Source: Streptomyces sp. DH41 (lineage in GTDB: Bacteria; Actinomycetota; Actinomycetes; Streptomycetales; Streptomycetaceae). From it: a stretch of 64,000 bases of DNA. Location: contig NZ_JARVKY010000003.1 of assembly GCF_029813785.1 (NCBI RefSeq), positions 186,001 to 250,000 of the forward strand, in the 5' to 3' direction. A program made the translations under genes and the position numbers. Shown here one piece after another: positions 54,907 through 63,891 of this stretch (position 1 is the stretch's first letter; the number at the start of each line of letters is the position of its first letter). The notes beneath the pieces were generated by a model, which was given only the letters and a program-made list of their open reading frames with translations, did no database searches and was not told the origin of the DNA.

Positions 54907-55982
54907 TGAGCACGATCCGACAGGCCGAGCCGGCGGTGACCACACCGCCGGCCCCCGGCCCGGGGCGGACCGACGGACGGACCCGGCAGCGCTCCATGGC
55001 GCTGCGGCTGCTCGCCCGGCCCGAGGTCGGAGTCTTCCTCGGCGCCGTCGCCGTGTTCGTCTTCTTCCTGATCGCAGCCCCCACGGTCCGCGACGGCGGC
55101 TCCATGGCGACGGTCCTGTACCAGTCGTCCACCATCGGCATCATGGCGCTGCCGGTGGCCCTGCTGATGATCGGCGGCGAGTTCGACCTGTCGGCCGGTG
55201 TCGCCGTGGTCACCTCCGCGCTCACCGCCGCCATGGTCAGCTACCAGCTGACCATGAACGTCTGGATGGGAGTGGTCGTCGCCCTCGTCGTCTCCCTCGC
55301 CGTCGGCGCGTTCAACGGCTGGGTGCTGATGAAGACCGGCCTGCCGAGCTTCCTCGTGACGCTCGGCACCTTCCTGATCCTCCAGGGCGTCAACCTCGCC
55401 GTCACCAAACTCGTCACCGGCAACGTCGCCACCGACGACATCAGTGACATGGACGGCTTCGAGCAGGCCAAGGCGCTCTTCGCCTCGTCCTTCGACGTCG
55501 GCGGCGTCCAGGTGAAGATCACCGTGGTGTGGTGGCTCGTCTTCGCCGCCCTGGCCACCTGGGTGCTGCTGCGCACCAAGTACGGCAACTGGGTCTTCGC
55601 GGTCGGCGGCAGCCGGGAGTCCGCCCGCGCGGTCGGCGTCCCCGTCACCTTCACCAAGATCACGCTGTTCATGCTGGTCGGCTTCGGGGCCTGGTTCGTC
55701 GGCATGCACCAGCTCTTCTCCTTCAACACCGTGCAGTCCGGCGAGGGCGTAGGACAGGAGCTGATCTACATCGCCGCGGCGGTGATCGGCGGCTGTCTGC
55801 TCACCGGCGGCTACGGCTCCGCCATCGGCCCGGTCTTCGGCGCCTTCATGTTCGGCATGGTGAACCAGGGCATCGTCTTCGCCGGCTGGAACCCCGACTG
55901 GTTCAAGGCCTTCCTCGGCGTGATGCTCCTCGGCGCCGTCCTCATCAATCTGTGGGTCCGCCGCGCGGCGACCCGGAGGTGA
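54906..55982 (+). CDS. Sugar ABC transporter permease (RbsC type)
   Basis: The 358-residue membrane protein has about ten helices and the RbsC-like ALLMIGGEFDLSAGVAVVTS, GLPSFLVTLGTFLILQGVNL and VIGGCLLTGGYGSAIGPVFG segments. It forms the channel of the importer encoded here. ATG 54906 shares a base with the preceding stop; the overlapping GTG 54903 is also possible. The ATPase gene starts six bases after its stop. Confidence 0.92.
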   Translation: MSTIRQAEPAVTTPPAPGPGRTDGRTRQRSMALRLLARPEVGVFLGAVAVFVFFLIAAPTVRDGGSMATVLYQSSTIGIMALPVALLMIGGEFDLSAGVAVVTSALTAAMVSYQLTMNVWMGVVVALVVSLAVGAFNGWVLMKTGLPSFLVTLGTFLILQGVNLAVTKLVTGNVATDDISDMDGFEQAKALFASSFDVGGVQVKITVVWWLVFAALATWVLLRTKYGNWVFAVGGSRESARAVGVPVTFTKITLFMLVGFGAWFVGMHQLFSFNTVQSGEGVGQELIYIAAAVIGGCLLTGGYGSAIGPVFGAFMFGMVNQGIVFAGWNPDWFKAFLGVMLLGAVLINLWVRRAATRR

Positions 55983-55988
55983 TCGGAA

Positions 55989-57029
55989 ATGACCAGCAAG
56001 ACCCCCGGCGCCCCCGCCACCCACGGGGCCGTCCTCGCGGACACCGCGCCCCGGACCGACCGGCCGATCGTCGAACTGCGCGGCGCGGGCAAGGCCTACG
56101 GCAACATCCGCGCCCTGCACGGCGTCGACCTCGCCGTCCAGCCCGGCAAGGTGACCTGCGTGCTCGGCGACAACGGCGCCGGCAAGTCCACCCTCATCAA
56201 GATCATCTCCGGGCTGCACCAGCACACCGAGGGCGACTTCCTCGTCGACGGCGAGGCCGTGCGTTTCACCACCCCGCGCGATGCCCTCGCCCGGGGCATC
56301 GCCACCGTCTACCAGGATCTCGCCACGATCCCGCTGATGCCGGTGTGGCGCAACTTCTTCCTCGGCTCCGAGATGACCAAGGGCCCCTGGCCCGTCCGCC
56401 GCCTCGACATCGCCCGCATGAAGCGGACCGCCGACGAGGAACTGCGCAACATGGGCATCGTCCTGGACGACCTCGAACAGCCCATCGGCACCCTTTCCGG
56501 CGGCCAGCGCCAGTGTGTCGCCATCGCCCGCGCCGTCTACTTCGGCGCCCGCGTCCTCATCCTCGACGAGCCCACCGCCGCCCTCGGCGTCAAACAGTCC
56601 GGCGTGGTCCTCAAGTACATCGCCGCGGCCCGCGAACGCGGCCTCGGCGTCATCTTCATCACCCACAACCCCCACCACGCCTACCTGGTCGGCGACCACT
56701 TCAGCGTGCTGCGCCTGGGTACCCTCGAACTCAGCGCCGCCCGTGCCGGCATCACCCTCGAGGAACTCACCAACCACATGGCGGGCGGCGCCGAACTCGC
56801 CGCCCTCAAGCACGAACTGGCGCAGGTCGGCGGGGTCGACGTGGAGGCGCTCCCGGAGCCGGAACCGCAGCCGGAGCCGGGACCGGAGGCCCCCGCGCCC
56901 GACACCGCCGAGCCCGACGCCGCGCTGCCCGACACCGCCACGCCGGACACGGCCGCGCCCGACATGGCCGCGCCGGACACCTCCGTGTCCGACACCGCTG
57001 CTTCCGGCACCGTCGAAGGGAAGGCCTGA
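55989..57029 (+). CDS. Sugar ABC transporter ATP-binding protein, single domain with Pro-Asp repeat tail
   Basis: The 346-residue protein has one ABC domain at about residues 27-265: Walker [10 protein letters not shown], signature LSGGQRQ, Walker [12 protein letters not shown] and H-loop ITHN. RbsA-like ATPases often carry two ABC domains in about 500 residues; this one has one, as in FrcA-like systems, and must work as a dimer. The last 65 residues are a Glu-Pro then Pro-Asp-Thr-Ala repeat with no known fold. ATG 55989. iolE follows after one base, so the two are tightly coupled. Confidence 0.92.
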   Translation: MTSKTPGAPATHGAVLADTAPRTDRPIVELRGAGKAYGNIRALHGVDLAVQPGKVTCVLGDNGAGKSTLIKIISGLHQHTEGDFLVDGEAVRFTTPRDALARGIATVYQDLATIPLMPVWRNFFLGSEMTKGPWPVRRLDIARMKRTADEELRNMGIVLDDLEQPIGTLSGGQRQCVAIARAVYFGARVLILDEPTAALGVKQSGVVLKYIAAARERGLGVIFITHNPHHAYLVGDHFSVLRLGTLELSAARAGITLEELTNHMAGGAELAALKHELAQVGGVDVEALPEPEPQPEPGPEAPAPDTAEPDAALPDTATPDTAAPDMAAPDTSVSDTAASGTVEGKA

Positions 57030-57030
57030 C

Positions 57031-57933
57031 ATGCCCTCTGCCCTGGACCGCATCCGCGTCGGCTCGGCTCCCGACTCCTGGGGCGTCTGGTTCCCCGACG
57101 ACCCCCGGCAGGTGCCCTGGGAACGCTTCCTGGACGAGGTCACCGAGGCCGGCTACGAGTGGATCGAGCTGGGCCCCTACGGCTACCTCCCCACCGACCC
57201 GGCCCGGCTCACCGACGAGGTGGCCCGGCGCGGCCTCAAGGTCTCCGCGGGCACCATCTTCTGCGGCCTGCACCGCGGCCCCTCGGAATGGGACGCCACC
57301 TGGGAGCAGGTCAGCCGGGTCGCCGCCCTGACCCGGGCCATGGACGCGAAGCACCTCGTCGTCATCCCGTCCTTCTGGCGCGACGACAAGACCGCCGAGA
57401 TCCTGGAGCCGCCGGAGCTGACCGGCGAGCAGTGGGCGCACCTGACCAAGGGCATGGAACGCCTCGGCCACGAGGTACGGGAGACCTACGGCCTCGACAT
57501 CGTCGTCCACCCGCACGCCGACACCCACATCGACACCGAGGAGCACGTCGAGCGCTTCCTCGACTCCACCGACTCCGACCTGGTCAGCCTCTGCCTGGAC
57601 ACCGGCCACTACGCCTACTGCGGCGGCGACAGCGTCAAGCTGATCGAGACGTACGGCGAGCGCATCGGCTACCTGCACCTCAAGCAGGTCGACCCGGAGA
57701 TCCTCGCCGAGGTACGCGCGGGCGGGGTGCCGTTCGGGCCGGCCGTGCGGCGCGGGGTGATGTGCGAACCGCCCACCGGCGTACCCGAGCTGGGCCCGGT
57801 GCTCACGGCGGCCCAGAAGCTGGGCGTGGACCTGTTCGCCATCGTCGAGCAGGACATGTACCCCTGCGAGCCCGACAAGCCCCTGCCCATCGCCGTCCGC
57901 ACCCGCGGGTTCCTGCGCTCCTGCGGCGCCTGA
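57031..57933 (+). CDS. iolE: Inosose dehydratase-like sugar phosphate isomerase/epimerase
   Basis: The 300-residue TIM-barrel metal enzyme should dehydrate 2-keto-myo-inositol to the diketone used by IolD. It begins with VGSAPDSWGVWFPDDPRQVP, has the metal-ligand regions HPHADTHIDTEEH and LDTGHYAYCGGD, and ends in DLFAIVEQDMYP. Position at the end of the importer operon and the W-G-V-W start favour IolE, but other isomerases of the family share this fold. A GC-rich hairpin follows the stop. Confidence 0.85.
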   Translation: MPSALDRIRVGSAPDSWGVWFPDDPRQVPWERFLDEVTEAGYEWIELGPYGYLPTDPARLTDEVARRGLKVSAGTIFCGLHRGPSEWDATWEQVSRVAALTRAMDAKHLVVIPSFWRDDKTAEILEPPELTGEQWAHLTKGMERLGHEVRETYGLDIVVHPHADTHIDTEEHVERFLDSTDSDLVSLCLDTGHYAYCGGDSVKLIETYGERIGYLHLKQVDPEILAEVRAGGVPFGPAVRRGVMCEPPTGVPELGPVLTAAQKLGVDLFAIVEQDMYPCEPDKPLPIAVRTRGFLRSCGA

Positions 57934-57940
57934 GACCGAC

Positions 57941-57969
57941 CGCGCCGGGGGGCGGGTCCCGCCGGCGCG
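57941..57969 (+). terminator. GC-rich hairpin terminator after iolE
   Basis: CGCGCCGG (57941-57948) pairs with CCGGCGCG (57962-57969), and an inner GGCGGG-T-CCCGCC overlaps it. It stands seven bases after the iolE stop. No T tract follows. Confidence 0.5.
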
Positions 57970-58046
57970 CCGCTCGGCGGGCCGTTGTCGGCGGTGCGCG
58001 CTAGCGTGCACAGCACTGGCACTTCGTCCCGTTACGGGAGGCAGTC

Positions 58047-58460
58047 ATGACCTCACGTCTCAATCCCTACCTCAGCTTCGACGGCGATGCCCGGCAGGCC
58101 ATGGAGTTCTACGAGCAGGTGTTCGGCGGCACCCTGGAGCTGAGCACCTTCGGAGCCTTCGGAGACTCCGACAGCCCTCATGCCGACAAGATCATGCACG
58201 GCATGCTGGAGACACCTGACGGCTTCACCCTGATGGGCGCCGACACCCCGCCCGGGATGACCCACAGTCCGGGGAACACCTTCTCGGTGAGCCTCAGCGG
58301 CGACGACGAGACCGAGCTGCGCGGCTACTGGGAGAAGCTGTCCGACGGCGGCTCCGTCGCCGTGCCGCTGGAGAAGCAGATGTGGGGTGACGTCTTCGGC
58401 ATGTGCACGGACCGGTTCGGCGTCTCCTGGATGGTGGACATCAGCGAGCCGGCGAGCTGA
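58047..58460 (+). CDS. VOC-family protein (PhnB/glyoxalase-like)
   Basis: The 137-residue protein begins MTSRLNPYLSFDGDARQAMEF and carries the paired beta-alpha-beta-beta-beta modules of VOC proteins, with FYEQVFGGTLELSTFG and MWGDVFGMCTDRFGVSWMVD. It resembles the PhnB or 3-demethylubiquinone-methyltransferase-like group whose metal site is often incomplete. Its function is unknown, and its place between iolE and iolG may be accidental. ATG 58047 has GGGAGG upstream. Confidence 0.9.
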   Translation: MTSRLNPYLSFDGDARQAMEFYEQVFGGTLELSTFGAFGDSDSPHADKIMHGMLETPDGFTLMGADTPPGMTHSPGNTFSVSLSGDDETELRGYWEKLSDGGSVAVPLEKQMWGDVFGMCTDRFGVSWMVDISEPAS

Positions 58461-58511
58461 CCGGCTCCCGCCGACCCCCGGCCCGCACGTCCCCCGGCCC
58501 GCGCGCCCGGC

Positions 58512-59516
58512 TCAGCCGCGCCGTACCTCCGCGAGCGTCACAGGCCGGTGCTCGCGCAGCGACAGCGTGCACGCCTCGGCGGTCCAGCCCGCCTCCAGCG
58601 CGTCCTCGATCGTGCAGGGGGAGGGGCGGGTGCCGGCGACGACCTCGGTGAACGCGGTGAGTTCGGCGCGGTAGGCGGCGGCGAAACGGTCCATGAAGAA
58701 ATCGTGCGGAGTGCCGGCCGGGAAGGTCACGCCGGGCTCGACCGAGCGCAGCGGCAGCTTGTCCTCCAGGCCCACGGCGATGGAGTCGGCGAAACCGTGG
58801 ATCTCCATGCGGACGTCGTAACCACGCGCGTTGTGACGGCTGTTGGAGACCACCGCGATCGTGCCGTCGTCCAGCGTGAGGACCGCGCCGGTGGTGTCCG
58901 CGTCGCCCGCGTCCTTGATGAAGTCGGCGCCTCGGTTGCCGCCGACGGCGTACACCTCGGTCACCTCGCGGCCGGTCACCCAGCGGATGATGTCGAAGTC
59001 GTGCACCGAGCAGTCGCGGAAGATGCCTCCGGAGGCGGCGACGTACGCGGCCGGCGGCGGCGCCGGGTCCAGGGTGGTCGACCGCACGGTGTGCAGCATG
59101 CCCAACTCGCCCCGCTGCACGGCCGCCCGCGCGGCGACGAACCCGGTGTCGAAGCGGCGGTTGTAGCCGATCTGGACCGGCACGTCATGGCCCGCGACCG
59201 CCTTGAGCACCTCGACGCCCTCCGCCATGGTGCGCGCGACGGGCTTCTCGCAGAAGACGGGGATCCCGGCCTCGACGGCGGCCAGGATCAGGTCCGGGTG
59301 GGCGTCGGTCGCCGCCGCGACGACAACCCCGTCCACCCCGGCGGCGAGTACCGCCTCGGGCGAGTCCGCCACCTCGGCGCCGAACCGCTCGGCGGCGGCC
59401 CTCGCGGCGTCCGCCAACGGGTCGGCGACGACGAGCGAGTCGACGGCGTCGAGTCCGGAGAGGGTCTCGGCGTGGAAGGCGCCGATGCGGCCGAGGCCGA
59501 GGATTCCGATACGCAT
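58512..59516 (-). CDS. iolG: Inositol 2-dehydrogenase (Gfo/Idh/MocA family)
   Basis: The 334-residue protein oxidises myo-inositol to 2-keto-myo-inositol with NAD+. It has the Rossmann start GILGLGRIGAFHAETL, the catalytic Lys in CEKPVA, and the D-x3-H pair in FRDCSVHDFDIIRW. The pattern is nearest to bacterial inositol dehydrogenases. ATG 59516. The second dehydrogenase gene lies upstream on the same strand after 168 bases, so both may be one transcript. Confidence 0.92.
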   Translation of the reverse strand: MRIGILGLGRIGAFHAETLSGLDAVDSLVVADPLADAARAAAERFGAEVADSPEAVLAAGVDGVVVAAATDAHPDLILAAVEAGIPVFCEKPVARTMAEGVEVLKAVAGHDVPVQIGYNRRFDTGFVAARAAVQRGELGMLHTVRSTTLDPAPPPAAYVAASGGIFRDCSVHDFDIIRWVTGREVTEVYAVGGNRGADFIKDAGDADTTGAVLTLDDGTIAVVSNSRHNARGYDVRMEIHGFADSIAVGLEDKLPLRSVEPGVTFPAGTPHDFFMDRFAAAYRAELTAFTEVVAGTRPSPCTIEDALEAGWTAEACTLSLREHRPVTLAEVRRG

Positions 59517-59684
59517 GGTTCTCTTCGCTCCTTGTGCGTGGTTGCCGCGACTGCTGACCGGGGCGGGGTGGCGGAGGACGGGGGTCGCGCCGCGAGCGCG
59601 CCGACCGGGGTGGGTGATGGTGCGGTGGTGCTCCGCCGACGTGCGGGTGGTGGCCCGCCGGATGTTCCGCCCGACGGTCCGCCC

Positions 59685-60848
59685 TCACCCCTCGGGTCGG
59701 ACCTCGACCCACGCGCCGCGCTCGGCCGAGCGTGCCATCGCGTCCAGTACGGCCGCGCTGTGCACCGCGTCCGGCAGGGTGGCGCCGTGCGGGGTGCCCT
59801 CCGCGATCGAGAGCAGGAAGCGGTGGGCCTCCACCACCTTGAGGTCGTCGTAGCCCATGGCGTTCGCGGCACCCGGCTGGAAGGCGGCGAACTCGCCGTG
59901 CCCGGGGCCGACGTAGACGGTGCTGACCGGCTGGTCCTGGTACTCCGTGCCGCGGCTGACGCCCAGTTCGTTCATGCGGCGGAAGTCCCAGAAGACCGCG
60001 CCTCTGGTGCCGTGCACCTCGAAGCCGTAGTTGTTCTGTTCGCCGACCGAGACCCGGCAGGCCTCCATGACTCCGCGGGCGCCCGAGGCGAAGCGCAGCA
60101 GGCAGCTGACGTAGTCCTCGTTCTCGACCTGGCCCGGCTCGCCGCCCGCGGCCCGGGAGTGACCGGCCGTGGCGGCGGCCGGGCGGGCCCGCTCGGGCAG
60201 GAAGACCGCCGTGTCGGCGGTCAGCGACGCGATGTCGCCGAGCAGGAAGCGGGCCAGGTCGGCGCCGTGCGAGGCCAGGTCGCCGAGCACCCCGCTGCCG
60301 CCGCGCTCCCGCTCGTAGCGCCAGGTCAGCGCGGACTCGGGATGGGCGGCGTAGTCGCTGAAGAGACGGATGCGGACATGTGTGACGGTGCCGATCCCGC
60401 CGGACGCGATCAGCTCGCGGGCGGCCTCGACGGCGGGCGCGTTGCGGTAGTTGAAGCCGACCGCGCCCTGGACACCGGCCTTGGCGACGGCGTCCGCGAC
60501 CGTCCGGGCGTCCTCGGCGCTCAGACCGACCGGCTTCTCGATCCAGATGTGCTTGCCGGCCTCGGCCATCGCGACGGCGATCTCACGGTGCAGGAAGTTG
60601 GGGGCGGTGATGCTGACCGCCCCCACCCGAGGGTCGGCGGCCACGTCGCGCCAGTCCCGGGTCGTCGACGCGAACCCGAACTGAGCGGCGGCCTCCTCGG
60701 CCCGCCCCGGCACCTCCTCGGCGACCGTCACGAGCTCCGGGCGCAGGGGCAGCCGCGGGTAGTGGTGCCGGACCCGGGCGTACGCCTGGGTGTGCACCCG
60801 GCCCATCCAGCCGAAACCGACGACGGCGACACCCAGCGCGTCCACCAT
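59685..60848 (-). CDS. Gfo/Idh/MocA-family oxidoreductase
   Basis: The 387-residue NAD(P)-dependent dehydrogenase has VVGFGWMGRVHTQAYARVRH at the start, the catalytic Lys in IEKPVG and the D-x3-H pair in GDLASHGADLARF. It is a paralogue of IolG with a longer loop region, and probably acts on another inositol stereoisomer or a related sugar. ATG 60848 was chosen; the frame is open to 60890. A TGTCAA-CCTT-TTGACA dyad at 60913-60928 lies just upstream, which suggests control together with the other inositol genes. Confidence 0.9.
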   Translation of the reverse strand: MVDALGVAVVGFGWMGRVHTQAYARVRHHYPRLPLRPELVTVAEEVPGRAEEAAAQFGFASTTRDWRDVAADPRVGAVSITAPNFLHREIAVAMAEAGKHIWIEKPVGLSAEDARTVADAVAKAGVQGAVGFNYRNAPAVEAARELIASGGIGTVTHVRIRLFSDYAAHPESALTWRYERERGGSGVLGDLASHGADLARFLLGDIASLTADTAVFLPERARPAAATAGHSRAAGGEPGQVENEDYVSCLLRFASGARGVMEACRVSVGEQNNYGFEVHGTRGAVFWDFRRMNELGVSRGTEYQDQPVSTVYVGPGHGEFAAFQPGAANAMGYDDLKVVEAHRFLLSIAEGTPHGATLPDAVHSAAVLDAMARSAERGAWVEVRPEG

Positions 60849-60912
60849 GAGAGCCCCTCTCCGGACCGGTCTCTGCTCTGTCCCGCCCACCCTGGGCGGA
60901 GCGCCCGCATCA

Positions 60913-60928
60913 TGTCAACCTTTTGACA
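60913..60928. promoter_or_regulatory. TGTCAA-CCTT-TTGACA dyad upstream of the second Gfo/Idh/MocA gene
   Basis: A perfect 6-4-6 palindrome lies 65 bases upstream of the dehydrogenase start. Its TTGACA half also occurs in the iol operators at 53709-53770, so the same regulator may bind here. Confidence 0.5.
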
Positions 60929-60992
60929 GGACAAATGCCGGAGGGAGAGGGCCGTCGGCGAAGCAACAGGCACTCGCTCAGGGAGGGCGACC

Positions 60993-61119
60993 ATGCCGAA
61001 CCGAGCCCGTCCGGACACCGGGGAGCAGGCCGAGCAGCTTGCGCTCGGGCAGCTGCGGCAGGCGATCCTGCGCGGCGAGACGGCACCGGCGCAGCGGCTG
61101 GTGGAGGCGCGGCCTGCTG
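60993..61119 (+). pseudogene. Fragment of a GntR-family regulator gene
   Basis: The frame from ATG 60993 encodes EQLALGQLRQAILRGETAPA followed by QRLVEARPA, which matches the first helices of a FadR/VanR-type GntR winged helix. The helix-turn-helix proper and effector domain are missing; after residue 40 the frame loses similarity and continues into an acetyltransferase. This is best read as the remnant of a regulator gene divergent from the dehydrogenase, cut by a deletion. No ribosome site was judged. With the remnant, the 324-base space 60849-61172 otherwise holds only the dyad at 60913. Confidence 0.6.
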
Positions 61120-61172
61120 CCGACCGGTATCCGCCCGGCACCGGCGGGGCCCCGGCCGGTAGTGTGGCGATC

Positions 61173-61619
61173 ATGGTGGAGTGGGGACTTCGACCGGCGT
61201 CGACGTCGGACGTGGAAGCCGTCGCCGAGTTGCGGGCGGTGGTGCTGCGGGCGGACCTGGAGCGGCTCGGCCGGTACGACGAGCGGCGGGTGCGGCAGCG
61301 GCTGCGGGACGGCTTCGACCGGACGCACACCTGGGTGATCGAGGTGGAGGGCGCGTTCGCCGGCTGCGTGGCGCTGCGACCGGCCGGGGACGTCCGGTGG
61401 CTGGAGCACTTCTACCTCGCCCCGCGTCTCCAGGGCGCGGGCATCGGTTCGGCCGTGCTCCGCACGTTGCTCGGGCGCTGCGACCGCAGCGGTGACCTGG
61501 TCCGCCTGAACGTGCTGCGGGGCAGTGCGGCCCGACGGCTTTACGAGCGGTACGGCTTCACCGTCGAGACCGAGGACTCCGTGGACGTGTTCATGGTGCG
61601 TGAGCCGGTCCGGACCTGA
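61173..61619 (+). CDS. GNAT-family N-acetyltransferase
   Basis: The 148-residue protein begins MVEWGLRPASTSDVEAVAEL and has the acetyl-CoA motif FYLAPRLQGAGIGSAVLRTL and the final RLYERYGFTVETEDSVDVFM. The substrate is unknown. The frame is open 60 codons further to ATG 60993, but that part resembles the start of a GntR regulator and not an acetyltransferase, so ATG 61173 is preferred even though its ribosome site is poor. A GntR-acetyltransferase fusion would be the alternative. Confidence 0.82.
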   Translation: MVEWGLRPASTSDVEAVAELRAVVLRADLERLGRYDERRVRQRLRDGFDRTHTWVIEVEGAFAGCVALRPAGDVRWLEHFYLAPRLQGAGIGSAVLRTLLGRCDRSGDLVRLNVLRGSAARRLYERYGFTVETEDSVDVFMVREPVRT

Positions 61620-61679
61620 CAGGTGTCAGGCGCGCCCAGGCAGGGCCCGCGGCGCAGAGGCCGTTCGGCCGACCTCGGG

Positions 61680-62666
61680 TCACCGTTCCCGGCGCGACAG
61701 CCACGCCGCGGCCACGGCACCGGAGACGTTGTGCCAGACGGAGAAGACCGCCGCCGGCAGGGCCGCCAGCGGGCTGAAGTGGGCGGTGGCCAGGGAGGCG
61801 GCGAGGCCGGAGTTCTGCATGCCGACCTCGAAGGCCATGGCACGGCTCGCCGGTTCACCGAGCCGGCCGAGGCGTCCAGCGCCGTAACCGAGCGCCAGTC
61901 CGAGGCCGTTGTGCAGCACCACGGCGACGAACACCAGCCCCGCGGCCGACTTGATGGCGTCGGCGCTGCCCGCCACCACCACCGCCACGATCACCGAGAT
62001 CGTCACCGCGGACAGCCAGGGCAGCGCCGGCAGCGCCCGCTCCACGTACCGTCCCGCCAGCAGCCGTACGGCCAGGCCCGCGAAGACCGGCAACAGCACC
62101 GTCTTGAGGATGTCGGTGACCATGGACCCGGCGTCCACCGGGAGGTACTCGCCGGCCAGCAGCAGTGTCAGGGGCGGGGTGACCAGCGGGGCGACGAGGG
62201 TCGAGACGGTCGCGACGGAAACCGACAGGGCCACGTCGCCCCGGGCCAGGTACGTCACCACGTTGGACGCCGTACCGCTGGGCGCGCAGCCGACGAGGAT
62301 CACACCGGCGGCGAGCTGCGGCGGCAGGTCGAGCAGGTGGGCGACGGCCCAGCCGAGTCCCGGCATGATGACGTAGTGCGCGACCAGGCCGAGGGCCACC
62401 GCCCAGGGACGCTTGGCGACCCCGCGGAAGTCCTCCGGGGTCATGGTGATGCCCATGCAGAACATCACGACACCCAGGAGGTACGGCACCGACTCGCTCC
62501 ACCCGGTGAAACTCCCGGGGAGCAGCAGGCCGAGGGCGCCGGCCGCGAGGACGAGGAGCGGGAAGACGGTGACGGCGCGCCGCGCGGAGCGGTCGCCGGT
62601 GGCGCCGGTGGCGTCGTCGCCGACGTTGTTGTCGTTGCCGAGGTGTTCGGGTCGTTCGGTTCGCAC
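61680..62666 (-). CDS. Bile acid:sodium symporter (BASS) family transporter
   Basis: The 328-residue membrane protein has about nine to ten helices with the BASS motifs LLGVVMFCMGITMTPEDFRG, GVILVGCAPSGTASNVVTYL and AFEVGMQNSGLAASLA. Bacterial members carry organic anions such as pantothenate precursors or other acids with Na+; the substrate here is unknown. GTG 62666 was chosen; a TTG at 62702 is also in frame and neither has a clear ribosome site. It faces the acetyltransferase gene tail to tail. Confidence 0.9.
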   Translation of the reverse strand: MRTERPEHLGNDNNVGDDATGATGDRSARRAVTVFPLLVLAAGALGLLLPGSFTGWSESVPYLLGVVMFCMGITMTPEDFRGVAKRPWAVALGLVAHYVIMPGLGWAVAHLLDLPPQLAAGVILVGCAPSGTASNVVTYLARGDVALSVSVATVSTLVAPLVTPPLTLLLAGEYLPVDAGSMVTDILKTVLLPVFAGLAVRLLAGRYVERALPALPWLSAVTISVIVAVVVAGSADAIKSAAGLVFVAVVLHNGLGLALGYGAGRLGRLGEPASRAMAFEVGMQNSGLAASLATAHFSPLAALPAAVFSVWHNVSGAVAAAWLSRRER

Positions 62667-62870
62667 CGTGCGAGGAAACGCCTGGTGCGCGGGGAGACGC
62701 AAAGCCGTCTCGCGATGTGATCACCGGGACGGACCGGCGCTGTGGAGCACGCCTCCCGTACGTCGCCGGTCGTCGCGGGAGGAGAGGGCCGGCGGCTCCG
62801 ACCCACTCCGCGGATGAGGTAAGGTCGACCTGCGCGATCACACGAGACGCACAAGACGTGGGACGCGCAC

Positions 62871-62944
<74 letters not shown>

Positions 62945-62964
62945 CTTTACGAAGTCGCAGGTCA

Positions 62965-62997
62965 GGGGTCATTTCGGAGGAGATCTGAAATGGCCCC
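62965..62997 (+). terminator. Hairpin terminator after tRNA-Pro copy 3
   Basis: GGGGTCATTTC (62965-62975) pairs with GAAATGGCCCC (62987-62997), with one G-T wobble. The tail TTGATCATTCTTG matches that after copy 1 almost exactly. Confidence 0.7.
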
Positions 62998-63066
62998 TTG
63001 ATCATTCTTGGGGACCGCTTGGGGACGGACGCTTGCCACAAGCGTCAGTCGGAAGCGGACATCAAC

Positions 63067-63891
63067 TCACGGGCCCGCGAAGCACCCCAGGACGGTCACC
63101 TGGTCGAAGCGCCCCGCCTTCACGTCCTTCCTCGCGATCGTCCAGAAGACGTCACCGCCGATGTGGAGATCACCGAAGTCCAAGACGCCGCCGTACCATT
63201 GAGCGAGAAGCGCCCAGTCGTCGGGACGAGGCCCTGCCCATGGGCTAGCCCGCCTGCCCTCCGGCTTCCCCGCCCTCTGTGCCGCCATGGCGGCGGACGC
63301 GGTGATGGGGTCGTCCTCGCCGTAGGAGTCCCTGGAGTACCCGTCGATCTGCAGGTGAGTCTCGTCGCGACGGTGCCTGTCCTCGTACAGCACGTCTGCC
63401 CAGGCCTGGCGCAGATCCTTGGCGTGCGGGTGCTCGACGGGGTCGATGAGCACCTCGTTGTCCGGCAGGGAGAGGTCGTACCTCAGCCGTAGCTCCGCGC
63501 GGTCATAGCCGTCGTCCCCAGGGCGTTCTTCGAGGGGCGTACCGGCGGGGACGTACATCGCTCGGCCGGAGGCGTCGAGGTCATCGGGATGAAGCTGGGC
63601 GAAGAAGAGGAGCCGGCCGTCGGGGGGCAGTACGAGAGTCGTCGCGTCGTCGGGCAGCGCGGCGAGGTCCAGTATCGCGATCAGCTTCATCCCTGCCGGG
63701 AGTTGCGGAGCGTCGGCGGGGAGCAGGTTGGGCCCGCCGAAGTGGCCCACCACCGGCCCGTCCACGGTGGACGCCAGGGTGGCGCAGGGGCGGGCGGCCT
63801 CGAGCCACCTCTCCACCTCGGCGGACGGGACGCCGCCCGCGAGCGCCTTCTCGCGGAACCGGTTCATCATGTCGAGGATCTCGGGTTTCAT
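63067..63891 (-). CDS. DUF1963 (YwqG-like) protein
   Basis: The 274-residue protein has the DUF1963 pattern: HFGGPNLLPADAPQLPAGMK, LIAILDLAALPDD, GRLLFFAQLHPDDLD, and near the end HLQIDGYSRDSYGED and VLDFGDLHIGGDVFWTIARK. Members are cytoplasmic and uncharacterised, sometimes linked to toxin immunity clusters. ATG 63891. It ends 120 bases from tRNA-Pro copy 3 and is convergent with it. The last 109 bases of the window show no gene. Confidence 0.88.
   Translation of the reverse strand: MKPEILDMMNRFREKALAGGVPSAEVERWLEAARPCATLASTVDGPVVGHFGGPNLLPADAPQLPAGMKLIAILDLAALPDDATTLVLPPDGRLLFFAQLHPDDLDASGRAMYVPAGTPLEERPGDDGYDRAELRLRYDLSLPDNEVLIDPVEHPHAKDLRQAWADVLYEDRHRRDETHLQIDGYSRDSYGEDDPITASAAMAAQRAGKPEGRRASPWAGPRPDDWALLAQWYGGVLDFGDLHIGGDVFWTIARKDVKAGRFDQVTVLGCFAGP

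Noticed and set aside
54804..57143. 779-codon minus-strand frame opposite the ABC importer
   Set aside because: It lies fully opposite well-recognised ABC genes and is composed of Gly/Asp/Val/Arg runs typical of a shadow frame.
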